The notes beneath the pieces are model-generated. The model worked only from the letters and a program-made list of their open reading frames with translations, ran no database searches and had not been told where the DNA came from. Below are positions 1-5,559 of a stretch of DNA of 5,644 nucleotides, piece after piece. Position 1 is the first letter of the stretch. Every line of letters begins with the position of its first letter. The stretch comes from Alphaproteobacteria bacterium. GTDB taxonomy: Bacteria; Pseudomonadota; Alphaproteobacteria; UBA11222. Where the stretch lies: assembly GCA_003454415.1 (NCBI GenBank), contig DMKG01000064.1, positions 1-5,644 of the forward strand, given 5' to 3'. Both the position numbers and the translations under genes were made by a program.

Positions 1-200
1 GATTCCGCGCCGCGGTTGAGCCAGACGAAAAAACTGCATTCACCCTTTGCAACCGTATCGTAATACCGGGCGAAATCCCCTTCCGGGCGTTCGATCTTGA
101 TTACCCTCGCGCCGCCATCGGCAAGGCGCTGGGTGGCGTAGGGCGCCGCCACCGCCTGCGCCATGGCGACCACCAGCACCCCTTCCAGCGAACGGCGCAT
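1..200 (-). CDS. CaiB/BaiF family III CoA-transferase, N-terminal part (cut by window edge)
   Basis: Only the first 66 codons are present; the gene runs off the left edge. Family III CoA-transferases move coenzyme A from an acyl-CoA to a free carboxylic acid in the cytosol, through an aspartyl-CoA anhydride on a conserved Asp that would lie beyond this fragment. The visible part matches the family's N-terminus: SLEGVLVV (residues 4-11), the alanine-rich AQAVAAPYATQRLAD stretch (14-28), GGARVIKIERPEGD (29-42), then FARYYD and FFVWLNRG (58-64). The ATG at 200 is chosen because the family normally begins a few residues before L-E-G. Its Shine-Dalgarno is poor: a CAGG touches the start codon. The gene begins 9 bases after the acyl-CoA dehydrogenase stop, so co-transcription and possible translational coupling are expected. 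The acyl substrate cannot be predicted. Family is confident, specificity unknown. Confidence 0.88.
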   Translation of the reverse strand, partial: MRRSLEGVLVVAMAQAVAAPYATQRLADGGARVIKIERPEGDFARYYDTVAKGECSFFVWLNRGAE

Positions 201-209
201 CCTGCCGGC

Positions 210-1388
210 TCAATACGAGCGCGGCATGCCCAGCACATGCTCCGCCAGATAGGACAGGATGAGATTGGTGGAAATTGGCGCGATCTGATACAGACGCGTC
301 TCCCGGAATTTTCGCTCCACGTCATATTCCTCGGCAAATCCATAGCCGCCATGGGTTTGCAGGCACATATCGGCCGCCGCCCAGGAGGCTTCCGCCGCCA
401 GCATCTTCGCCATATTGGCTTCGGCGCCGATATCCTTGCCCTGTTCGTAAAGCCGCGCCGCCTTCTGCACCATCAGACTGGCGGCCTCGGTCTGGGCGTA
501 GGCCTTGGCGATCGGGAACTGAATACCCTGATTCATCGAGATCGGACGGCCGAACACCTGCCGGTTGTTGGCGTAATCCACCGCCTTCTGGATGAACCAC
601 CGCGCATCGCCTATGGTTTCTGCGCCGATCAGCACCCGTTCGGCATTCATGCCGGTCAGGATGTAGCGGAAGCCCCTGCCTTCTTCGCCCAGAAGATTTT
701 CCGCCGGCACCTTCATGTCATCGAAGAACACCTGGGTGGTCGAATGGTTGACCATGGTGCGGATAGGTTTGATGGTCATGCCATTGCCGAGCGCCTCGCG
801 CATATCCACTACGAATACCGAAAGCCCCGCACTGCGCGAGCCTGCCTCCTCCGGCGTCGCGGTGCGGGCCAGCAGCAGCATGAGATCTGAATGCTCCGCC
901 CGTGACGTCCAGATTTTCTGTCCATTGACAATGTAGTGATCGCCCTTCTTCACCGCTCTTGTCTTCAGGCTTAACGTGTCGGTGCCATTCGAAGGCTCCG
1001 AGACGCCGAACGCCTGCAGCCGCAATTCGCCGCTGGCGATCTTGGGGAGCCATTTCGCCTTCTGCGCGGCATTGCCATGGCGCAGGATCGTTCCCATGAT
1101 GTACATTTGGGCATGACAGGCCGCGCCATTGCATCCGGAGCGCTGAATCTCCTCCAGCACCGCTGCGGCGGCGTTCAGCCCCAGACCGCTGCCGCCATAT
1201 TCCTCGGGGATCAGAACGGCAAGATAACCCGCATCGGTAAGCGCCTTGACGAAGGCCGTGGGATATTCGCGCTTGCTGTCGAGTTCGCGCCAATATTCTC
1301 CGGGAAAGTTGGCGCATAGCGCTATAACCGACTGGCGGATCTGGGTGATTTGCGGATCTTCCTCATCCGCGTGGCGATTTAGGATCAT
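210..1388 (-). CDS. Acyl-CoA dehydrogenase (FAD-dependent), catalytic Glu apparently at the IVD/LCAD position
   Basis: This is a full-length cytosolic flavoenzyme of about 392 residues, the usual family size, expected to make the alpha,beta double bond in an acyl-CoA and pass electrons to ETF. Numbering is from the ATG at 1388. The N-terminal helical domain covers about 10-115. The middle beta domain carries the flavin-binding FGVSEPSNGTD (127-137) and YIVNGQKIWTS (152-162). The C-terminal helical domain has RQVFGRPI (276-283) and QTHGGYGF (344-351). The canonical catalytic segment (IYEGT in MCAD) reads IAPIS (369-373), so proline 370 replaces the usual Glu. Glu250 in GMNAERVLIG lines up with the base of isovaleryl-CoA and long-chain dehydrogenases. 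The frame also opens at a GTG at 1409, but that has no ribosome site, whereas GAGG lies 11 bases before the ATG. It is co-directional with the CoA-transferase that follows and divergent from the TetR gene. Substrate unknown. Confidence 0.93.
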   Translation of the reverse strand: MILNRHADEEDPQITQIRQSVIALCANFPGEYWRELDSKREYPTAFVKALTDAGYLAVLIPEEYGGSGLGLNAAAAVLEEIQRSGCNGAACHAQMYIMGTILRHGNAAQKAKWLPKIASGELRLQAFGVSEPSNGTDTLSLKTRAVKKGDHYIVNGQKIWTSRAEHSDLMLLLARTATPEEAGSRSAGLSVFVVDMREALGNGMTIKPIRTMVNHSTTQVFFDDMKVPAENLLGEEGRGFRYILTGMNAERVLIGAETIGDARWFIQKAVDYANNRQVFGRPISMNQGIQFPIAKAYAQTEAASLMVQKAARLYEQGKDIGAEANMAKMLAAEASWAAADMCLQTHGGYGFAEEYDVERKFRETRLYQIAPISTNLILSYLAEHVLGMPRSY

Positions 1389-1521
1389 TACGGTCTTTAC
1401 CTCGTTCACTTTTTCTATTCAATACCGCCAAGAGCGGCTTTATCCAAGTACGTGAAAAAATTAATACTACCGGCGCATTGGAAATCTGCATAAAATTGTC
1501 TATTGTAGAGGCAACGGGCCG

Positions 1522-1546
1522 GGAACGCCTTGCGCCAAGTTCCTTG
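1522..1546. promoter_or_regulatory. Candidate TetR operator: overlapping inverted repeats
   Basis: Two sets of short inverted repeats overlap here. GGAAC (1522-1526) and GTTCC (1539-1543) are separated by 12 bases. Inside this, CTTG (1529-1532), CAAG (1536-1539) and CTTG (1543-1546) alternate in orientation at a regular 7-base step. The block abuts the candidate -10 and ends 35 bases before the repressor start, where an autoregulatory operator would be expected. Arms of 4-5 bases occur by chance in a gap this size, so this is a candidate only. Confidence 0.25.
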
Positions 1547-1551
1547 ATAAT
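1546..1551 (+). promoter_or_regulatory. Candidate -10 element for the TetR gene
   Basis: GATAAT matches five of six bases of the sigma-70 consensus TATAAT. It would put the transcription start near 1557-1559, about 25 bases before the ATG at 1582 but only about 10 before the upstream ATG at 1567. This mildly supports the later start. No good -35 hexamer sits 16-18 bases upstream, so the promoter would be weak or need an activator. Confidence 0.3.
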
Positions 1552-1581
1552 CACAATCAGACTCAAATGATAGGCGGGAAA

Positions 1582-2286
1582 ATGCTGCGTCCGACGAAGC
1601 CCGAGCCTGATCGCCGCGACACCAAAGCTCTATTGATGGATGCAGGCGAGAGGCTTTTCTCCCGTTTCGGGCTGGACGCCGTAACTGTGCGCCAGATCAA
1701 CCGCACCGCCGGGCAACGCAACACTTCATCCCTGCTGTACCATTTCGGTTCCAAGGAGGGACTGGTCGAAGCGATATTCATTGACCGTTTTTCGGGCATC
1801 AACAAGCGCCGCCACGCCATGCTGGATGCTTTACCCGTTCACATTGGAGAAAATGATATTCAGGGGCTGGCGCGCGCAGCCGTATTGCCGTTTTTTGAAC
1901 ATATGCAGCAGAAATCCGGCGGCACGGATTTCATCCGCTTCTTTGCGCTGCTTTATAACGATCCAAAGGCCCGGGTCAGTGATGAAATCTGGCGCGAGCA
2001 TACATCGTCGGCGCGCCGGCTTGCACGCATGGCGCTGGAGCAGATGCCGCTGATGCCCAGGGAAATTGCAGCACAGCGCATCAGCCTTGTCGCCACCAGC
2101 GTATTTCAGTGGCTGGCGAACTGGAATCAGATCACGCGCGGGGAAGCCCGTCTGACCGAAGAGGATTACGCCACACTCTCAGCGCCGCCGGAAAGTTTTG
2201 TGTGCAACGTGATCGATCTGATCGTCGCTGTCGTGAAGGCGCCCCATACCGGGATGACGCTGGCCGAACAGACTGCAAATCAGTGA
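1582..2286 (+). CDS. TetR/AcrR family transcriptional regulator
   Basis: A 234-residue DNA-binding protein, somewhat longer than the typical 190-220 of the family. The N-terminal TetR domain is clear: helix 1 DAGERLFSRFGLDAVTV (20-36), helix 2 RQINRTAG (37-44), then the turn and recognition helix leading to the signature LLYHFGSKEGLVEAIF (51-66). The C-terminal part (about 90-220) is mostly helical and would form the ligand pocket and dimer interface; its ligand is not predictable. The start is taken as the ATG at 1582, preceded by AGGCGGG with good spacing. The ATG at 1567, five codons upstream, has no Shine-Dalgarno and would leave a very short leader. The gene is divergent from the dehydrogenase/CoA-transferase operon, its most likely target, and probably represses itself. 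It ends 9 bases from the convergent DUF2336 gene. Family confident; target and effector inferred. Confidence 0.93.
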   Translation: MLRPTKPEPDRRDTKALLMDAGERLFSRFGLDAVTVRQINRTAGQRNTSSLLYHFGSKEGLVEAIFIDRFSGINKRRHAMLDALPVHIGENDIQGLARAAVLPFFEHMQQKSGGTDFIRFFALLYNDPKARVSDEIWREHTSSARRLARMALEQMPLMPREIAAQRISLVATSVFQWLANWNQITRGEARLTEEDYATLSAPPESFVCNVIDLIVAVVKAPHTGMTLAEQTANQ

Positions 2287-2287
2287 A

Positions 2288-2297
2288 GAGACGTCTC
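2288..2297. repeat. 10-base perfect palindrome at a convergent gene junction
   Basis: GAGACGTCTC is a perfect self-complementary decamer filling the gap between the TetR stop (2284-2286) and the DUF2336 stop (2296-2298) and overlapping the latter. It has no loop and no T-run on either side, so it does not look like an intrinsic terminator. No other terminator is visible at this junction. Confidence 0.4.
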
Positions 2298-3426
2298 AGG
2301 CGACGTTAACCTGGCGTTGCAGCCCCGGTGATTTGCTCCGCGCATTCGCCACGATCGTCTCGGCCTTTTCCACCGAGAGCCCATCAAACTGACGGCAGAT
2401 GATCTGCAGGCGCTGCGCGGGAAAGCTCTGCCCGGTTCTGGCCTGTTCCAGCAACAGCGCTATGCTCACGAACTGACCGCGATCCGCGTTGGCCTCACGG
2501 CAAATCGCGGCTAGCCCCTGTTGGGCGCCATCGAAAGCAAGCTCCATCAGGTTTCGTTCATTCATTTTGGTGAGCGCCGCCAGCCCGGCGAAGAACAACG
2601 GCATACGCCTTTCCCGTAAAAAGGATATGACCCGGGTGAGATTCAGTTCGCCATTGATCTGGAGTTTGTTGATCAGGGCGGCCGCCTTCGCGCTTATGTT
2701 CTGGCTGTTCTGCGTAAGTTCCCGCTGTTTTTCCGCCTGGGCGTCAGCAATTTCCAGCAGCGCCCAATTGGTGATATCTGCGTCGTTGGGAAACTTCGCC
2801 GCGATTTCGCGTTTCAGGATGATGGAAACAAAAGATATCATCCTTTTCGCAAGATCGAGCGGCAGATCGGCGCGGGTCACCAGAGGACCGCGCAGAATGG
2901 CCCGTGACCTGCTTTCCTCAACCGCATATTCCATGGCGGCATGTGAAATTGCCGCGGTCTGGTTATTCAGAAGCGCCAACAGCACTTCAGGCTCTCCCGC
3001 CTTTATCAGGGCGTCGCCTACCGCCGAGGAGATATGCGGACGCTCTGCGACCAGAAGCCTGTGTTCGCGCGACTTGCTGTCGATGATCGAAAGCAGATCG
3101 GTTTCATCCAGCAGCGGACTGGTCAGAATTACCGGCTTGGCGATGACGATCTCGTCTTCCGCCAGAGCCCTGATAAGCTGTTTGGGAACGTTCGCCGAGG
3201 CGGCAAGTTTCTCCGCCACCTCCGCCCGCATCTGCACTTCAAACTCACGCACAACCCGGACGAGAATCTCGCCGGCAAGATGTTTTTCCGTTTCGCTAAG
3301 GCGTTTGACCGGCGCGTCGCACAGACCCACAATATCCGCCAGCAGAGCTCTGCGTGAGGCAGGGTTTTTGTCCGTGGCGTTTTCCACCAGCCTGTCGAGT
3401 ACGGCCTGATCCATGGGGCAAAGCAT
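2296..3426 (-). CDS. DUF2336 domain-containing protein (helical-repeat, alphaproteobacterial)
   Basis: A 376-residue, almost wholly helical protein with no signal peptide or membrane segment, so probably cytosolic. The DUF2336 hallmark is seen at about residues 75-170: an alternating pattern with VPKQLIRALAEDEIVIAKP (80-98), LTSPLLDETDLLSII (101-115), RPHISSAVGDALI (129-141) and EVLLALLNNQ (147-156). This resembles stacked HEAT-like helix pairs, suggesting a protein-binding scaffold. The C-terminal half (about 190-370) continues with helices, including a polar Gln/Glu/Asn-rich stretch at 228-246. Its biochemical role is not established as far as I know, and nothing here shows an active site. 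The ATG at 3426 and an in-frame ATG at 3414 both lack a Shine-Dalgarno, so the start is undecided; MDQAVLDRL from 3414 would be a natural N-terminus. It lies between two catabolic units, separated from the upstream one by a terminator, so it is probably a separate unit. Confidence 0.88.
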   Translation of the reverse strand: MLCPMDQAVLDRLVENATDKNPASRRALLADIVGLCDAPVKRLSETEKHLAGEILVRVVREFEVQMRAEVAEKLAASANVPKQLIRALAEDEIVIAKPVILTSPLLDETDLLSIIDSKSREHRLLVAERPHISSAVGDALIKAGEPEVLLALLNNQTAAISHAAMEYAVEESRSRAILRGPLVTRADLPLDLAKRMISFVSIILKREIAAKFPNDADITNWALLEIADAQAEKQRELTQNSQNISAKAAALINKLQINGELNLTRVISFLRERRMPLFFAGLAALTKMNERNLMELAFDGAQQGLAAICREANADRGQFVSIALLLEQARTGQSFPAQRLQIICRQFDGLSVEKAETIVANARSKSPGLQRQVNVA

Positions 3427-3438
3427 ATCGGGGAATAC

Positions 3439-3453
3439 TTACCCGCAGGTTAA
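3439..3453 (-). promoter_or_regulatory. Candidate CtrA-like box upstream of the DUF2336 gene
   Basis: Read on the minus strand, TTAA (3453-3450), seven bases, then GTAA (3442-3439) differs by one base from the alphaproteobacterial CtrA consensus TTAA-N7-TTAA. It lies 12-26 bases before the 3426 start codon. A further TTAA at 3465-3462 precedes it, but with 8-base spacing. The gap between terminator and start is only about 40 bases, so any promoter for this gene must be here. AT-rich near-matches are common, so this is weak. Confidence 0.22.
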
Positions 3454-3464
3454 ACATGGCATTA

Positions 3465-3494
3465 AAAAAGGCCGGATCCTTGTCCGGCCTTTTT
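3465..3494 (-). terminator. Strong intrinsic terminator for the LLM monooxygenase/hydrolase operon
   Basis: A perfect hairpin: GGCCGGA (3470-3476) pairs with TCCGGCC (3483-3489) around a 6-base loop, extended by AAAAA (3465-3469) pairing with TTTTT (3490-3494). That is 12 base pairs in all. On the minus strand the GC stem is followed by a run of six T, the classic Rho-independent form, 20 bases after the hydrolase stop codon. The A and T runs on opposite sides could make it work in both directions, but no plus-strand gene ends here. Confidence 0.93.
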
Positions 3495-3500
3495 GTATGG

Positions 3501-3514
3501 CCCCCAAAGGGGGG
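3501..3514 (-). repeat. Small GC hairpin next to the hydrolase stop codon
   Basis: CCCCC (3501-3505), AAA, then GGGGGG (3509-3514) forms a five-pair all-GC hairpin with a three-base loop. It begins directly after the hydrolase stop codon (3517-3515 on the minus strand) and precedes the main terminator by 6 bases. No T-run follows it. It may help stabilise the mRNA 3' end or simply be part of a double terminator. Confidence 0.5.
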
Positions 3515-4294
3515 TTAAGCCAATTTCCCAATCGCCGCAACGGTTTGTGCGGTTTTCTCGAGTGGAACCAGATGGCCGGCCTCAGGAATGCTCACCAGTT
3601 CGGCGCCCGCAATCAGTTTCTTGAACTCCTGCGCATAGCGCGGCACGATCAGCTTGTCGCTATCGCCCCAGATCAGCAGGGTCTGCGCCTTTATGCGGTA
3701 GAGGCGCTGGCGCAGTCCCCTGTCAGGGATGGGAAACAGCAGCTTGCCCGCCATGCCCATCTGCCGCGCGTTCTGAATGAGGAAGGATTTGAGAAACTCG
3801 AGATTGGAGAAATCCATTCCCGCCGTCATCATCTTGCCGCCCGCCTCCGCATCGTGGAACAGGAGCGCCGGCAATTCATAGGGCAGAAGAGCGAACAGAT
3901 CCGGGATCGGATGATCATCCAGCCAGAGACCCGCCGGGCAGATCAGGCAGAGCTTTTCAATGTCATTGGGGGAGATCGCCGCCATTTCCGCCGCGATCAT
4001 GCCGCCCATGGAATGTCCGGCAAGTAAGGGCTTGCTGAGCCCTAGCGCCGCCATGACGTCATAAGTATGCAGGGTGACGTCCAGCATATCGCGGATCTCA
4101 CCACATTCATCCGATGCGCCATAGCCGGGCAGCAGGGGCGCATAGACGTGATATTTCGCCGCCAGCGCGTTCAGAAACGGATCTTCCGCAGTGATCCCGC
4201 CGGCCCCATGCAGGAACAGAAGATCGGGTCCGGCGCCGCCCTCCAGCACATGGGTTTCGGTGTGCCGGGTTTTGACTTTACGCAAAGTGATCAT
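3515..4294 (-). CDS. Alpha/beta-fold hydrolase
   Basis: A 259-residue soluble hydrolase of typical length for the single-domain alpha/beta family. The whole active site is visible: oxyanion-hole motif LFLHGAGG (26-33), nucleophile elbow AGHSMGG with Ser95 (92-98), acid WGDSDKLIVP with Asp213 as the likely triad member (209-218), and GHLVPLE with His241 (240-246). The segment from about 125 to 200, rich in Leu, Phe and Met, is the lid that would set substrate choice. The class includes esterases, lactonases and meta-cleavage C-C hydrolases, and the sequence alone does not separate these. The ATG at 4294 overlaps the stop of the LLM gene (ATGA), and AGGGGG at 4307-4302 is a well-placed ribosome site inside that gene's end, so translation is probably coupled. 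This suggests that it acts on the LLM enzyme's product. A strong terminator follows. Confidence 0.93.
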   Translation of the reverse strand: MITLRKVKTRHTETHVLEGGAGPDLLFLHGAGGITAEDPFLNALAAKYHVYAPLLPGYGASDECGEIRDMLDVTLHTYDVMAALGLSKPLLAGHSMGGMIAAEMAAISPNDIEKLCLICPAGLWLDDHPIPDLFALLPYELPALLFHDAEAGGKMMTAGMDFSNLEFLKSFLIQNARQMGMAGKLLFPIPDRGLRQRLYRIKAQTLLIWGDSDKLIVPRYAQEFKKLIAGAELVSIPEAGHLVPLEKTAQTVAAIGKLA

Positions 4295-5559
4295 TCAGCC
4301 GCCCCCTGCAATGCGCCTTGCGCTTTCAGCGCGGCGTCAATGGGCGCCGGCGTCGCCAGCCTGTCCAGAGGCTTGCACCAGAAACGGTTATCCGTTGCGT
4401 AATCCGGCCACAGATTGCGCAGTTTCGGCATGACCTTTTCCGCAAACAGTTTGGTGGAGTGCATGCATTTGTCCTTGGGCATATTTCCCACGTGAATCAG
4501 ACAGAAAAGATTGCCGACCCGCAGAGATTTGGCCAGAAACTCCAGCTTCTCGCGCACGGTGTCGGGGCTTCCCGCAATCACATAGCCGTCATCCAGCAAC
4601 TGCTTCCAGCTTAGGGTGGAGAGATCGCCGAAATTCGGCGCATATTGCGAAAGGGCGCCGGTCTGGATGGTCTTGATGGTGCGGTACCCGGGCGCGTCGG
4701 CGAAGCCCGCATAGACGTGCAGGCAGCGGTTATAGAAATAATTCACATGCTCCTTGTACAGATCTTCCGCTTCCTTGTCGGTTTCGCCCACGACGATGGT
4801 CTGGGCGAAGCCCGCGCGGTAGGGAGACTCATCCGGCATGTTGCGTTCCGTCAGCCGGTCCCAATAGCCCTGCATCAGCGCTTTGGCGCGGATATAACCC
4901 GTGAAGCTGAGATAGGAATAGGAATAGGTGTTGTCGAGGCAGAAGTCATAGGTCTCGACAGAACCGCCTCCGGGAATGTGAATGGGGGGCGGGTTCTGGA
5001 TGGGCCGCGGCCAGATGTTCACATGACGAAGCTGATTGTAGCGGCCGTTGAAAGCGAAGGGCTTTTCTTCCTTCCATGCGCGCATGATCAGTTCATGGGC
5101 TTCCATGTATTTTTCACGGGTCAGCGCAGGAATTTGCCCGTAACAATAATTGGTGTCCATGGAGGTGCCGACAGGAAAGCCCGCCACCAGCCGTCCGCCG
5201 CACATCACGTCCAGCATGGCGAATTCCTCCGCCACCCGCACAGGGGGGTTATAGAGCGCGATGGAATTACCCAGCACCACGATCGCGGCGTTCTTGCTGC
5301 GCCGCGTCAGGGCGGCCGCCATGATATTCGGCGACGGCATCATGCCATACCCGTTCTGGTGATGCTCGTTGATGCCAATGCCGTCAAAGCCCACCTGATC
5401 TGCGTATTCCAGCAGATCCAGATAGTCATTGTAGACGTCGTGGCCGCGAACGGGATCGTACAGCCGGGAATCGATATCCACCCAGACCGAACGGTTTTTC
5501 TTGCGGAAATCATCCGGCAGATAGGGCCAGGGCATCAGGTTGAACCAGGTGAATTTCAT
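4291..5559 (-). CDS. LLM-class (luciferase-like) flavin-dependent monooxygenase
   Basis: A 422-residue member of the bacterial luciferase-like superfamily, whose TIM-barrel enzymes use reduced FMN (or F420 in some groups) and oxygen. Family marks in order: barrel start MKFTWFNLMPWPYLP (1-15), EYADQVGFDGIGINEHH (51-67), PSPNIMAAALTRRS (75-88), RVAEEFAMLDVMCGGRLVAG (108-127), EAHELIMRAW (153-162), PPPIHIPGGGS (190-200) and VIAGSPDTVREKLEF (327-341) near the C-terminal end of the barrel. No flavin reductase lies in the window, so reduced flavin must come from elsewhere. The start ATG has AGGA close by and GGGAG 10 bases upstream. It is first in a two-gene unit with the hydrolase (4-base overlap). 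Oxidation followed by hydrolysis, for example Baeyer-Villiger then ester or lactone cleavage, is a reasonable inference; substrate unknown. Superfamily confident, FMN use likely. Confidence 0.93.
   Translation of the reverse strand: MKFTWFNLMPWPYLPDDFRKKNRSVWVDIDSRLYDPVRGHDVYNDYLDLLEYADQVGFDGIGINEHHQNGYGMMPSPNIMAAALTRRSKNAAIVVLGNSIALYNPPVRVAEEFAMLDVMCGGRLVAGFPVGTSMDTNYCYGQIPALTREKYMEAHELIMRAWKEEKPFAFNGRYNQLRHVNIWPRPIQNPPPIHIPGGGSVETYDFCLDNTYSYSYLSFTGYIRAKALMQGYWDRLTERNMPDESPYRAGFAQTIVVGETDKEAEDLYKEHVNYFYNRCLHVYAGFADAPGYRTIKTIQTGALSQYAPNFGDLSTLSWKQLLDDGYVIAGSPDTVREKLEFLAKSLRVGNLFCLIHVGNMPKDKCMHSTKLFAEKVMPKLRNLWPDYATDNRFWCKPLDRLATPAPIDAALKAQGALQGAAE

Larger units (their letters stand above)
1389..1581. 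promoter_or_regulatory. Divergent control region between acyl-CoA dehydrogenase and TetR gene
   Basis: About 190 bases lie between the two divergent start codons, and no gene is visible in them. The stretch is clearly more AT-rich than the flanking genes around 1440-1510, with runs such as the A6 at 1455-1460. It must hold the leftward promoter for the dehydrogenase/CoA-transferase operon and the rightward one for the repressor. For the leftward unit I see only scattered -10-like hexamers (TACAAT at 1507-1502, TAGTAT at 1469-1464) without a well-spaced -35, so I do not assign a promoter there. Three CCAAG words occur, at 1428, 1444 and 1535. A divergent TetR arrangement usually means that the repressor controls the neighbouring operon and itself; that is family knowledge, not shown here. 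Confidence 0.6.

Noticed and set aside
237..890. Plus-strand open frame opposite the acyl-CoA dehydrogenase
   Set aside because: The dehydrogenase motifs on the minus strand explain this stretch; the plus translation has no family features.
718..1317. Second minus-strand frame (199 codons) inside the dehydrogenase gene
   Set aside because: Out-of-frame shadow of the real gene, rich in Arg/Gly/Ala without motifs. It is not a frameshifted half, since the main frame is continuous.
1425..1437. CCGC-N5-GCGG inverted repeat upstream of the dehydrogenase
   Set aside because: Four-base arms in GC-rich sequence are expected by chance, with no T-run to make it a terminator and no match to other repeats here.
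2489..3409. Plus-strand open frame (306 codons) opposite the DUF2336 gene
   Set aside because: Serine/arginine-rich low-complexity translation with no domain; the opposite strand has the DUF2336 pattern.
3413..4027. Plus-strand open frame spanning the terminator and opposite the hydrolase
   Set aside because: It runs through an intrinsic terminator hairpin and lies opposite a gene with a complete catalytic triad.
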